A stretch of 64,000 bases of DNA, taken from NCBI RefSeq assembly GCF_021462225.1, contig NC_061818.1, positions 17,691,462-17,755,461 on the forward strand. The letters run 5' to 3'. The stretch is from Girardinichthys multiradiatus. Taxonomy: Eukaryota > Chordata > Actinopteri > Cyprinodontiformes > Goodeidae. Of this stretch, positions 23,866-34,462 are shown in pieces (positions within the stretch are counted from its first letter, which is position 1; each line of letters starts with the position of its first letter). The notes beneath the pieces were generated by a model that had not been told where the DNA came from, did no database searches, and saw nothing but the letters and a program-made list of their open reading frames with translations. The translations under genes and the position numbers were made by a program.

Positions 23866-24615
23866 GAACCCACTCAAGACTGTGGAAATGGTGGTGGACT
23901 TTCGGAGAACACCACCCCCATAAACCCCCCTCACCATCCTCAACAACACTGTATCGGCCATGGACCACTTCAGGTTCTTAGGAACCACCATCTCTGAGGA
24001 CCTGAGATGGTCTTCACACATAGACACTGTTCGAAAGAAGGCCCAGCAGAGACTGTACTTCCTGAGACAACTCAAGAAGTTCAACCTTCCACAGGAGCTG
24101 CTAGTCATCTTCTACACTGCCATCATTCAGTCTGTCCTGTCTTCATCCATCTCAGTGTGGTTTGGCTCATCCACAAAACAGGACAGGTCCAGACTGTAAC
24201 AAATAATCAGGACTGCAGAGAGAATAATCAGGGCTGACCTTCCCTCCATCCAGGACTTAAACAGGTCTAGGGTCAGGAAAAGAGCTGCTAAAATCTCTGC
24301 AGACCCCACACACCCTGCACATAAACTGTTCAGAGCTGCCGCCGCTACAAAGCACTGTTCGCTAAAACCACCCGCTACAGAGACAATTTCTTCCCCCAGG
24401 CTATTTCTCTGTTGAACATTCAATAGAGTACAAAACAACAGCATACAGATGTTGCAAATGCACCTTTTTATTATATATGTGTATATTGTACATTGTAAAT
24501 ATGTATATTCTGTAATGCAAAAACAGAACAAAAGAGCAAAGTGTACCGGAGTCAAATTCCTTGTTTGTATGTATGAACTTGGCAATAAAGCTGATTCTGA
24601 TTCTGATTCTGATTT
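23866..24615 (+). mobile_element. LINE 3' fragment (CR1/L2/Rex-like) inserted in the L2-like LINE
   Basis: Encodes the C-terminal RT/thumb region: DHFRFLGTTISEDLRWSSHI, YFLRQLKKFNLPQELLV and SSSISVWFGSSTK. It ends with CTTGGCAATAAAGCTGATTC and tandem TGATTC repeats. The same family lies in reverse at 7683-8247. Frames are broken after about 24199. It is a 5'-truncated insertion. Confidence 0.8.
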
Positions 24616-24680
24616 TAGCTTCCCTTAATTGGTTCCCATTTAAATCAGAATAGAATTAAAAATTCTCCTCCTCACATATA

Positions 24681-26285
24681 CAGGTCCTTCTCAAAATATT
24701 AGCATATTGTGATAAAGTTCATTATTTTCCATAATGTCATGATGAAAATTTAACATTCATATATTTTAGATTCATTGCACACTAACTGAAATATTTCAGG
24801 TCTTTTATTGTCTTAATACGGATGATTTTGGCATACAGCTCATGAAAACCCAAAATTCCTGTCTCACAAAAGTAGCATATTTCATCCGACCAATAAAAGA
24901 AAAGTGTTTTTAATACAAAAAACGTCAACCTTCAAATAATCATGTACAGTTATCCACTCAATACTTGGTCGGGAATCCTGTTGCAGAAATGACTGCTTCA
25001 ATGCGGCGTGGCATGGAGGCAATCAGCCTGTGGCACTGCTGAGGTCTTATGGAGGCCCAGGATGCTTCGATAGCGGCCTTTAGCTCATCCAGAGTGTTGG
25101 GTCTTGAGTCTCTCAACGTTCTCTTCACAATATCCCACAGATTCTCTATGGGGTTCAGGTCAGGAGAGTTGGCAGGCCAATTGAGCACAGTGATACCATG
25201 GTCAGTAAACCATTTACCAGTGGTTTTGGCACTGTGAGCAGGTGCCAGGTCGTGCTGAAAAATGAAATCTTCATCTCCATAAAGCTTTTCAGCAGATGGA
25301 AGCATGAAGTGCTCCAAAATCTCCTGATAGATAGCTGCATTGACCCTGCCCTTGATAAAACACAGTGGACCAACACCAGCAGCTGACACGGCACCCCAGA
25401 CCATCACTGACTGTGGGTACTTGACACTGGACTTCTGGCATTTTGGCATTTCCTTCTCCCCAGTCTTCCTCCAGACTCTGGCACCTTGATTTCCGAATGA
25501 CATGCAGAATTTGCTTTCATCCGAAAAAAGTACTTTGGACCACAACAGTCCAGTGCTGCTTCTCTGTAGCCCAGGTCAGGCGCTTCTGCCGCTGTTTCTG
25601 GTTCAAAAGTGGCTTGACCTGGGGAATGCGGCACCTGTAGCCCATTTCCTGCACACGCCTGTGCACGGTGGCTCTGGATGTTTCTACTTCAGACTCAGTC
25701 CACTGCTTCCGCAGGTCCCCCAAGGTCTGGAATCGGCCCTTCTCCACAATCTTCCTCAGGGTCCGGTCACCTCTTCTCATTGTGCAGCGTTTTCTGCCAC
25801 ACCTTTTCCTTCCCACAGACTTCCCACTGAGGTGCCTTGGTACAGCACTCTGGGAACAACCTATTTGTTCAGAAATTTCTTTCTGTGTCTTACCCTCTTG
25901 CTTGAGGGTGTCAATAGTGGGCTTCTGGACAGCAGTCAGGTCGGCAGTCTTACCCATGATTGGGGTTTTGAGTGATGAACCAGGCTGGGAGTTTTAAAGG
26001 CCTCAGGAATCTTTTGCAGGTGTTTAGAGTTAACTCGTTGATTCAGATGATTAGGTTCATAGCTCGTTTAGAGACCCTTTTAATGATATGCTAATTTTGT
26101 GAGATAGGAATTTTGGGTTTTCATGAGCTGTATGCCAAAATCATCCGTATTAAGACAATAAAATACCTGAAATATTTCAGTTAGTGTGCAATGAATTTAA
26201 AATATATGAATGTTAAATTTTCATCATGACATTATGGAAAATAATGAACCTCATCACAATATGCTAATATTTTGAGAAGGACCTG
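24681..26285 (-). mobile_element. Tc1-like transposon, copy 1
   Basis: Long inverted ends of about 200 bp start CAGGTCCTTCTCAAAATATT on both sides. TA dinucleotides flank at 24679-24680 and 26286-26287, the normal Tc1/mariner target duplication. It contains one transposase gene on the minus strand. A close copy lies at 53333-54894. It is inserted in the L2-like LINE. Confidence 0.95.
24958..25957 (-). pseudogene. Tc1-like transposase, one frameshift
   Basis: Translation starts at 25957 (MGKTADLTAVQK) with an N-terminal paired-like helix-turn-helix region. Compared with the copy at 53661, it lacks 5 bases (CTCAG on the transposase strand) near 25540, just before the first catalytic Asp (VLFSDESKF). 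This splits the gene into 146- and 195-codon frames. The DDE parts (FSDESKF, QHDLAPAHS, NPIENLW) are otherwise kept. It retains the 16 residues missing from copy 2 (RKQWTESEVETSRATV). Confidence 0.93.
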
Positions 26286-27358
26286 TATAGCCCTTAATGA
26301 TCTAGCTCCATCATACGTTAGAGATCTGATTGTTCCATATATTTCTAACAGAGCACTTCGTTCTCAGACTGCAGGTTTACTGGTGGTTCCTAGAGTCTCT
26401 AGAAGGAGAACGGGAGGCAGATCATTTAGTTATCAGGCTCCTCCTGTGGAACCAGCTCCCGGTTTTGGTCCGTGAGGCAGACACCCTGTCTACTTTTAAG
26501 GCTAGGCTTAAAACTTTCCTTTTTGATAAAGCTTATAGTTAGAGTGGCTTAGTTTATCTTGAGCTATCTCTGTAGTTATGCTGCTATAGGCTTAGGCTGC
26601 TGGAGGACACACGGATCACTTTCACTCTCTTCGCTACATTCTCATACTACTCTCCAATTTTGCATTTTTTGCTGTTATTTCAGCTTTTGACTTTGTTCTC
26701 TCTTTTCTCTTCCTAGAAGCTACGCCTGGCCTGACTCTGTCTACCTGTGACACCTTCATGGAGGGGGGCATCGTCCAAGTTTCTGCTGGCAACAACTTAA
26801 TGTTCACCTTCTACTGATGATACACTTGGCCCTGTCTTTCAGTATTTAACCCTGTCTCTCTCCTGCTGCCTGAGCTTTTACTGTAACTAATTATTTGTTC
26901 TCTCTTTCATACTCTAACCTTGAAAACTGGCTCACAATTTATCTGTTCTTTCTTACTAGATGAAACGACTAATGGAGCTACATTCATTAACATTTACTTT
27001 TCCTTCCCATAGAAAGGACTCCTGGATCAGTGCTTCTGTGTTCTTTTTGTGTCTTTGCTCTGTTCTCTCAAACCCCCAGTCGGTCGTGGCAGATGGCCGC
27101 TCATACTGAGCCTGGTTCTGCTGGAGGTTTCTTCCTGTTAAAAGGGAGTTTCTCCCTGCATGCTCAGTATGAGGGATTGCTGCAAAGTCAACGCCAGTGA
27201 CTGTTCACTGTCTCTACATGCCCATCCAGGAGGAGGGAATGCTACAAGTCTCTGACTGGATGCAATCTGCTGGGTTTCCTTAGAAAAGCTTTTTATCCAA
27301 TTTGAATAAATAACTGATTCTAACTGTACTGTTCAATGGTTAGTTATTAATTGGAATC

Positions 27359-27675
27359 AGTGGCGTTTTTGCATTAGGGGCCCGTGGGGCACGGCCCCAC
27401 CAGTGGGGCTGTTTTGTACAAGAAGATATATGTTTTTTTAATAAATCAGATATAAGATATACATTTTTATCATTTCTTTTATAAATCAGACACAATAATG
27501 TGATTGAGCTTAAGGTAATAGTGTAGTAGTGTGTGAATTTGTCTCTGTGCTTATGCTGCTCGCCAGTTTTCGCTCGGTGGGGCATAGCAGAATTGGCCCT
27601 GTACGGGCACTGTTATGAGCTGGACAAACTGTTGCGCGTGCGTGTGCTCAACGTGCACTTTAATTTCGTAAGTAA
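27359..27675. repeat. Possible DNA-transposon fragment
   Basis: CAGTGGCGTTTTTGCATTAG followed by GGGGCACGGCCCCACCAGTG resembles the ends of fish DNA transposons, but a matching opposite end is not found. Low certainty. Confidence 0.3.
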
Positions 27676-27917
27676 GGAAATTCATCTTCTGTCATTGTGT
27701 TTTGGAAACTACAGGGAGAAAAGGAATGGGGTCATTGGGGTTGACTATGAGTCAACAAAAGTAAGAAGATATTTTCTGTTCCCCATATAATACCTGAAAT
27801 AACTTAATGACAGGCTAGCACTGAAAATTTCAGAAATGCTGTTCCCCCATACAGGCCGAAAGAACAAAAACATTTTAAACAACAAGCAGGCAAATTATTC
27901 ACTGGCTGTTTGACATT
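27676..27917. other. V1 upstream flank of the V1-V3 duplication unit
   Basis: From GAAATTCATCTTCTGTCATT the sequence matches 46690-46905, including GTTCCCCCATACAGGC (GTTCCCCCATGCAGGC in the other copy). It marks the left part of a duplicated V1-V3 block. Confidence 0.75.
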
Positions 27918-27925
27918 ATGCAAAT
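27918..27925 (+). promoter_or_regulatory. Consensus octamer ATGCAAAT
   Basis: 86 bp before the leader at 28004. Confidence 0.8.
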
Positions 27926-28003
27926 TAAGTTTTCTGGTTTAAAGACTTGATCTGCCAGCTGCAGAGGAAGAGCAACTCCCATCTGATCACCTTCAACAAC
28001 ACC

Positions 28004-28411
28004 ATGTTCTATGTAGCTCTGCTGCTGCTGGCTGCTGGATGTTGTGAGTCTCACTGAAAAACTGAGATCAAACCATTCAGACTGTTTACAGTGTGTTAAA
28101 TTAATACACTCTATTTTATTTGTTTAGGTGTGAAGTGTGAACAGCTGACACAGCCAGCCTCTGCAACTCTGCAGCCAGCTCAAAGGCTGACCATCAACTG
28201 TCAGGTCTCTTATTCTCTCAGCAGCTGTCCAACAGCTTGGATCAGACAACCTGCAGGAAAAGGACTTGAGTGGCTTGGTCAAGCAGACAAAGGATGGACC
28301 ACATATTATAAAGATTCACACAAGAACAAGTTCAGCATCTGCTTTGTTTCTGCCAGTAAAACAGTGACTTTGAATGGACAGAATCTGCTGTGTATTACTG
28401 TGCGAGAGAAC
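28004..28411 (+). pseudogene. IGHV pseudogene, family V1, 16-bp deletion in FR3
   Basis: Leader 28004-28043 (MFYVALLLLAAG) and V exon 28128-28411 have normal splice sites. FR1 and FR2 are intact: EQLTQPASATLQPAQ, LTINCQVSYSLSSCPTAWIR and GKGLEWLG. At 28380-28383 the bases encoding LQPED are missing: GACAGAATCTGCTG replaces the longer sibling sequence, a loss of about 16 bp. The YYC codons are therefore out of frame (read LLCITVRE). The octamer and RSS heptamer remain perfect, so the gene could still be transcribed and cut. Confidence 0.92.
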
Positions 28412-28450
28412 CACAGTGACAAAAACAAGCAGCAGAGCTGTACAAAAAAA
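28412..28450 (+). other. V-RSS of pseudogene
   Basis: Heptamer CACAGTG 28412-28418, a 23-bp spacer, and nonamer ACAAAAAAA 28442-28450 (A-run extended). Confidence 0.88.
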
Positions 28451-29560
28451 ACCCTCAGAGCCTGAACAGGTTATATGAACCCACCAGATGGGGAGCTCTA
28501 AGACCATTTATTGTTAGATTGGTTAAATTAAACATTATTTGCAATGTAACCATACGGACAGAAGGATATTTAGCTGAAATGAAAATAGTTCAGTATATAA
28601 ATCATATTAAAAATATGGTCTAAAATTTACTTGGAGATTGTGCAAAATGTTTTGTTTGCCTTAAAGTGATACAAATTAAATATGTTTGTCTGAATGATCT
28701 GAAAACATATTAAAGCAGGAATCAAAACAAAGAAAATTTAAAAATGTCCAAACTAATTTCAAAGAAGTTTGGAGAACAAAGACTGATATTGATATAGCAA
28801 TTGTTTTTCTGCTGTCCTCTGTCTGATTCCTGGTTAAAAACAAACCAACACATTTTGATGGTTTAATTTGATGGTCACTGGAACATTTGGATCAGACAGG
28901 CAGCAATAGGACTGCAGGGACTAAAATCAGATGCAGCAGCATTTGTATGACTCTCTCATCACCTGTATGTACATTCACATAGTTTGCAGGCTTTGTATAT
29001 CAAATGTTATCATTTTAACCACAATCCATTTATAAAATCAAATATTTTCTTGGTTTCTAACACTAAGTACCAATTTTTAATGTATAAAATTAGACAAGAA
29101 GTAAAAGAGGAGTTTTTTATAAGGCAACAGATCGGAAGATCAGGCCTCATAAAACACTGTATAACAGAAGGTGACACATAAACTGAACACAAATGGTTTG
29201 GGATTTCTTGTTTTTCAGAGCTTCTGTCATCATCTTTGTTTGTCAGAAAGTTTTCCTTGTTTTGCTGTTTTACAAATAGCTTTATACTGTATATCGTTGA
29301 TAAAATGCAGCATTTTTTCTTTAACGGCACAGTTGTTTGCACATTCTCTAGTTAATTTATGTTTTAAAATCACATATTCACATTTAGTTTTTGCTAAAAT
29401 GGCTTGTTTTTATGTAGTTAATATAGAAATACTTGTTCATCACCCCTTGTATTTTATGTCTTTTTATATTGAATCAGGAAAGCACTAAGGTATATGTTGT
29501 TGGATTTTTTAAATGGTAGGATGAGATATATAGTAAAATGGAACACACTGTCAGTACATT
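28451..29560. other. Intergenic DNA with a small V FR2 relic
   Basis: Mostly AT-rich. At about 28880-28925 the string CATTTGGATCAGACAGGCAG followed by CAATAGGACTGCAGGGA resembles FR2 of a V gene ([12 protein letters not shown]). Nothing else of that gene remains. Confidence 0.45.
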
Positions 29561-29582
29561 ATGTCCCTCCTTCTCCATTATC

Positions 29583-29590
29583 ATGTAAAT
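29583..29590 (+). promoter_or_regulatory. Octamer variant ATGTAAAT of V3 gene
   Basis: 73 bp before the leader at 29656; the V3 copy at 47511 has a perfect octamer at a similar distance. Confidence 0.65.
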
Positions 29591-29655
29591 CAATAATCTC
29601 TGCTGTGTATTTCTGTCCTGCTGACTGGTTTGTAATGTGTGTCTCCAGCTTCAGG

Positions 29656-30111
29656 ATGATGAACCCACTCACTGCTCCTCTTCTTGGCCTCTTTCTGCTA
29701 TTGCTCCCCTAAGGTATGTTAAAATATTGAGGTAATGTCAGTACATTTGTCTTTTCCTTGCCATTTTCACCTGTGGTTTCTGACTTTTTATCTCATCGGG
29801 TTGTACGGGAAAGACTATGGAGTCTATCCAATCTTGTCCAGTGATAAAAAACCCTGGAGAGACTCTCAGTCTATCCTGCAGATGGTCTGGCTTCACATTT
29901 AGTGGCTATGATATGCACTGGATCAGACAACCTGCAGGTAAGGGACTGGAATGGATAGGAATTGGATACACTAATCCCTTTTCTAACATATCTGCCAGCA
30001 GTGTGAGAGGATGTATTGAAATCAGAAAGGACAACAGTAACAGCATGGTTCATCTGACGCTGTCCAGCCTTAAACCAGAGGACTCTGCAGTGTATTACTG
30101 TGCCAGAGACA
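29656..30111 (+). pseudogene. IGHV pseudogene, family V3, open V exon but broken signals
   Basis: The leader starts ATGATGAAC (MMNPLTAPLLGLFLLLLP), then TAA just before a possible GTATGT donor. The expected acceptor CATCAG seen at 47646-47651 is CATCGG here (near 29794). The V exon itself is open: [67 protein letters not shown]3 is unusual (CIEIRKDNSNS). The heptamer is AACAGTG. With a leader stop, a lost acceptor and a poor heptamer it is probably a pseudogene, although the V exon is intact. Confidence 0.8.
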
Positions 30112-30150
30112 AACAGTGGGTAATGTGAGCAGAGAGGTTGTACAAAAAAC
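30112..30150 (+). other. V-RSS with damaged heptamer
   Basis: AACAGTG (first base C to A) 30112-30118, a 23-bp spacer, and nonamer ACAAAAAAC 30142-30150. Confidence 0.75.
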
Positions 30151-30292
30151 AATGAATTAAATTACAATCTTTAATTAACAGAATGTAATTTTACAATAGT
30201 GCCTGAAAAAAATATGTATGTTATTTACTACATAGTCACAAAGCATCCACGACTGTGAGCGACTCACTGAAAGTTTGTGAGCGCTGACTCAG

Positions 30293-30400
30293 TTCAGTTC
30301 AGTTCAGTTTTATTGATATAGTGCCAATTTACAACACATGGCATCTCAAGACACTTTACTAACTCAATTCAATTGATTCATACAGATTTGAAGTCATGTA
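30293..30400 (-). mobile_element. L2-like LINE 3' tail, minus strand
   Basis: Tandem CAGTT/ATTCA-type repeats, then TTTTATTGATATAGTGCCAA and ACAACACATGGCATCTCAAG. This is the reverse complement of the tail at 36478-36634. Confidence 0.65.
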
Positions 30401-31059
30401 CATCCATTCCAGTGCAGTAAGATTCAGTTTATTATTAAAACTGGTTAAAAAGTTTTTCTATCTAAGAAAACTCAGCAGATTGAATTGAGGCAAATACATT
30501 TCCAAATGACAATACTTCATGCTTGTTGAGTTTCAAGATATTGACAAACGTATACTGTAAATCCGATTTCTAACAAAAACACTAGCTTATGATGAACATC
30601 ATAAGTCATTTTCAAAAACATACCTAATATATGCATATCAGGAACAGAGATCATTTACATATTTTAGTGCATAAATACATTTTTTAACTCTCTAACATAT
30701 TAATGATTACTAAAATGTATGAAATATATGTTTGATTTAAAATAGAGCTTTAAAGATATTTTTAAATTTGTTAAATTCATGTGATGCTTATAAAAAATAG
30801 CTTTAAAACAATGATGAACAAAATTGATCAAAATAAATCAAGACAATTTGGTTCCACTTTCCCATACAGTAACATAATTACCTTAACAACAGCATTATAA
30901 TAGAAAAAATCATCATGCACTTTGAGGTTGGAGATGCTGACTGGTCGATTTGCTGCAATGCAAATGATCTTTTTTATCTCTTATATGTCATGCAACCCAA
31001 AAGGAAGACAAGAATAAGATCAATGCAACACAAATATTGTAAATTAGGGCAAATAGTTC

Positions 31060-31240
31060 ATTTATGCTTGCTGAAAGAACAGAAATATCATCTTACACTG
31101 GGTGGTCAAGATACTCACTGGCTGTTTATTATTATGCAAATGTGATAAACTACTTTTAAAATCCCTTCATGATTTTATTAAACAAACATAATTAAACAGA
31201 ATAAAGCCTCAGAAGCCTCTAAAACCAAGCAAAAGCTCAT
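31060..31240 (+). pseudogene. V1 scar: promoter fused directly to 3' flank
   Basis: TGCTGAAAGAACAGAAATAT and ACTGGCTGTTTATTATTATG resemble the V1 upstream region at 27860-27925. A perfect octamer sits at 31134-31141. Immediately after it the sequence becomes V1 downstream DNA (GATTTTATTAAACAAACATA, as at 10207). Leader, V exon and RSS are all gone. Confidence 0.7.
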
Positions 31241-31538
31241 ATTATTAATACGTTTTTATTCATGTGTTTTTTCCACTAGTAAGATCTCGAGGAATGTTTT
31301 TATCAAAAGTAGTTGATAAAATCTTTTTAAAGTTGTTTTTTGAATGAAAATATATCAATAAATTATTATTATTATTTCTAATTTCTAAGTTTTGTCAGTT
31401 ATTTGGCTTTATATTGTTATAGCTTTGAACAAAAGTAAAGATAAATTAACTGAACAGGAATGTTTAACATAAACATTACAATGCAATGTCTGCAGAAAAT
31501 CAAGATGAGTTGTGTTTCATTTCCAGTGGGAGGAGTTG

Positions 31539-31546
31539 ATGCAAAA
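31539..31546 (+). promoter_or_regulatory. Octamer variant ATGCAAAA of V2 gene
   Basis: One mismatch at the last base; 99 bp before the ATG at 31638. Confidence 0.7.
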
Positions 31547-31637
31547 CTTGTTCTCCTTCCACCTTTACATGTCTGTGACAGAATTAAAGACCTGCAGTAA
31601 ATCAGAAACAAACACACTGCAGACTGAGCAGAGACAA

Positions 31638-32098
31638 ATGGCTGCTACAATGATCAGACCTCATCAGGTTGTGATTGCTTTTCTCATCCTGACAGTTAAC
31701 TGGACAGGTAAGAACAAAGGGTCCTTAAAGGAACCTCTTTAGTCATAAATACACAATGATTATAGTTCAGAACCTGATGATCTGTATGTCTGCAGGTACT
31801 GATGGTCAAACATTGACTGAGTCTGAACCAGTGGTTAAAAGACCTGGAGAATCCCACAGACTGACCTGCACATATTCTGGGTTTAGTAGCACTCCTTACA
31901 TAGCTTGGATCAGACAGGCAGCTGGAAAAGGACTGGAGTGGATTGGTAGGATCAGCGATGACAGCAGGTACATCAGGTACTCTGATTCTGTGAGAAACCG
32001 GTTCACCATCTCCAGAGACAACAGCAGAAGTCAGGTGTATCTGCAGATGAACAGTCTGACAGCTCAGGATTCTGCTGTTTATTATTGTGCTCGAGAGC
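31638..32098 (+). CDS. ighv: IGHV segment, family V2, intact
   Basis: Leader exon 31638-31707 ([20 protein letters not shown], then NWT) with donor GTAAGA. The V exon 31796-32098 follows TGTCTGCAG. It shows [71 protein letters not shown] and [10 protein letters not shown]. The frame is open. It is nearly identical to the V2 gene at 2833 including leader and intron; differences concentrate in CDR1 and CDR2. It is followed by a V1 gene at 33047, the same V2-V1 order as at 2.8-7 kb. Confidence 0.94.
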
Positions 32099-32136
32099 CA
32101 CAGTGACACAGAAAGCAGAAACACTGAACAACAACT
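32099..32136 (+). other. V-RSS, 22-bp spacer, weak nonamer
   Basis: Heptamer CACAGTG 32099-32105; nonamer ACAACAACT 32128-32136 has mismatches. Confidence 0.82.
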
Positions 32137-32945
32137 CTGCAGTGCATGAAAAGTTTTAACACTAAGCCAACCCCTGGGGGAGCACTAACACCATCTATGT
32201 GTCACAGCAAACACATTTAGATAGACACATCTCTGATGATCTGAGGGGTCAGGAAGGTTCACACTGGAGAAATAACTTTGACATGTTTATAAGCTCAAAA
32301 ATCTTTTAGTTCTTTGTAGAACATTCAAAAGATTTGAAAATAGATTTTTTTAATTTAATCTAGTCATGTTTTTAATGGCTAGATTAGATCTAGATCTTTA
32401 TGGCTAATCTTTCTCAAAATACACAGATTTTGCTTTCAAAATGTTTTGAGCTAAAAATGTGCATACAAGAACACAAGTGTAGTACTACAGTTGTAGTAAA
32501 GCAGACAATTCATTTAAACCTTCTTCAGTATTTCTCAGAGTTTACCTCAAAGATCTGCATTAGATCCTGACATTGGTATGAAGACTGAAACTCCTATTCC
32601 TTTCAAGATTGAGAATGCACAGCTATTTGAAACCTGCATATTATTTTAGCAATAAGAAAAAAAATCTTCATTATTTAATGAGACAGAAATGAAATCACTG
32701 CATTGTGTGATTTTTCAGAATATACAGACAGACAGTCATAATAACAGAAACATTTAGTGGACAGATGGAAAAAAAGAGTTTCAGCATTTAAGATGAGGAG
32801 GATTTTTAAAGTCCTTCTTGGTATTAAAATAAAAATAAAACATTAGCTCAGATATGATTCTTGCATGTGGTTCATGGAGGTAAAAAACAGATTGATAATA
32901 CATAAGAAAGGCATTTTTAATCATGAGTTTCTGGTGTGGAGTGTT
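32137..32945. other. V2 3' flank (empty-site reference)
   Basis: Matches 3332-3414 joined to 5676-6470 without the hAT-like insert, so it shows the pre-insertion arrangement. No gene is seen. Confidence 0.65.
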
Positions 32946-32952
32946 TGGTATT

Positions 32953-32960
32953 ATGCAAAT
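32953..32960 (+). promoter_or_regulatory. Consensus octamer ATGCAAAT
   Basis: 94 bp before the leader at 33047. Confidence 0.88.
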
Positions 32961-33046
32961 CAGAAGAGTCAGGTTTAAAAGGCTTGATCTGATGCTCTCA
33001 GCTGTAGAAGAAGAGAAACTCCCATCAGATCATCTTCACCACCAAC

Positions 33047-33482
33047 ATGTTTTCTGTAGCTCTGTTGCTGCTGTTGGCTGCTGGATCCTGTGAGTCTCAC
33101 TGAGGCAGAAACATTTACAGCATGATTACACTAAACCGAATGTTTGTTTTTGCTAACAATTCAGTGTTAATGTGTTTCTCCACAGGTGTGAAGTGTGAAC
33201 AGCTGACACAGCCAGCCTCTGAGACTGTTCAGCCAGGTCAACGTCTGACCATCAGATGTCAGGTCTCTTATGATCTGAGCAGCTACTGGACAGCTTGGAT
33301 CAGACAGCCTGCTGGGAAAGGACTGGAGTGGATTGGGATGAAATATACTGGAGACTCACGCTACAAAGATTCCCTGAAGAACAAGTTCAGTATTGACTTA
33401 GACACTTCCAGTAAAACAGTGACTCTGAATGGACAGAATATGCAGCCTGAAGACTCTGCTGTTTATTACTGTGCAAGATACC
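33047..33482 (+). CDS. ighv: IGHV segment, family V1, intact
   Basis: Leader exon 33047-33089 encodes MFSVALLLLLAAGS with a GTGAGT donor. The V exon 33186-33482 follows TCCACAG. It reads [62 protein letters not shown] and [11 protein letters not shown]. It is the closest relative of the gene at 1469, sharing the diagnostic MKYxGDSxYKDS region but with one more CDR1 codon. Perfect octamer, perfect heptamer and perfect nonamer: very likely functional. Confidence 0.95.
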
Positions 33483-33521
33483 CACAGTGACACAAACAAG
33501 CAGCAGAGCTGTACAAAAACC
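33483..33521 (+). other. V-RSS, 23-bp spacer
   Basis: CACAGTG 33483-33489 and ACAAAAACC 33513-33521, both consensus. Confidence 0.95.
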
Positions 33522-33937
33522 CCTCAGAACAGATGACCAGAGGAGGCGCTCTTAAACCAGTTTTATGGTTGACTTAATAAACTGAAAAATAAAAGGTACA
33601 TTACACAAAGTTTATCCCTGACATAGTTATCCTTAACTGAAATGACAAAAAGAGACCAAATATTTACTATAACCTATAATTACTCCCTCTCTGTTTATAC
33701 TGAACTGTGCATATGCTTGCAAAAACGGATGTGGTTTTAGAAGGTACCTCGCTGCTGTTCCAGCTTGAAGAACCAAAATAGGGATCTGCATGACTGGCCG
33801 AAGCAACTGACCATCACAAAGCCTTGATCTTGGTTCCATAGAAAGTTTGAGGATCGATGGAACAATATACCAACAAACAACTGTGAGAAGTGTGTGAAAG
33901 AAAACCCAGAAACAGTTGACCCAAGTCAAAACAAATT

Positions 33938-34462
33938 GTTGAATCCCTGGTGTTTGGGCTTTAGTTTTGATTTGTGTTTGTGTTCTGATCATTCTTGGGT
34001 TTTCATTTTTCTTATTAATGTCTTGCCATACAGAGTTCATTCCTTTGTGTTGAATTTCTTAGTTATTTCTTGTGTTCTGCTTTCTGTTCATTTTGGTTTG
34101 TTCTCTTATTTTAACATTCGGTTTTACCCCTTTTGGTTTGTAGATCCTTTGGGTTTTATTCAAGCTCCCCTGTTTTCTCTGTTGATAAATCTCCTTCCCT
34201 CAGTTTCCCTACTCTGTATTCTCTGTCATCTGCTCTGTACTGATTGGACTCACCTGGTTACAATGTCACTCTCCACCCTTCCTCAGTATTTAAGCTCCTT
34301 GGTTTCCATGTCTATGCTGGTTACTTCGTGCCCTGGTTTTGTCCTGTTCTCCTTGTGCCCTACTGTAAGTTTTTGTTCTTTATAATTATTAGTACTCACC
34401 ATGTTGCTCCCGAACTCCCATCTGTGGTCTCCTGCTATACTCCAACCTCGCAATACATGACA
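33938..34462 (+). mobile_element. Candidate solo LTR
   Basis: Starts TGTTGAATCCCTGGTGTTTG and ends CGCAATACATGACA. Inside are a TATTTAAG TATA-like box near 34286 and T-rich promoter-like DNA. The TG...CA ends and the CATGACA end echo the LTR at 21486. No internal retroviral DNA follows. The left boundary is approximate. Confidence 0.55.

Larger units (their letters stand above)
22856..27358 (+). mobile_element. L2-like LINE interrupted by two younger elements
   Basis: The RT domain starts near 22925 (NNYRPISNLPFLSKILEKIV) and breaks off at about 23865 after SLQLIEP. It resumes at about 24616-24678 and again at 26288 with LNDLAPSYVRDLIVPYISNR, LRSQTAGLLVVPRV and TFKARLKTFLFDKAYS. The gaps hold a second LINE fragment (about 23866-24615) and a Tc1-like transposon (24681-26285). 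The 3' UTR runs to about 27358. The host ORF has at least one frameshift, so it is inactive. Confidence 0.85.

Noticed and set aside
33633..34385. 135- and 163-codon frames
   Set aside because: They fall across a candidate solo LTR and have no domain.
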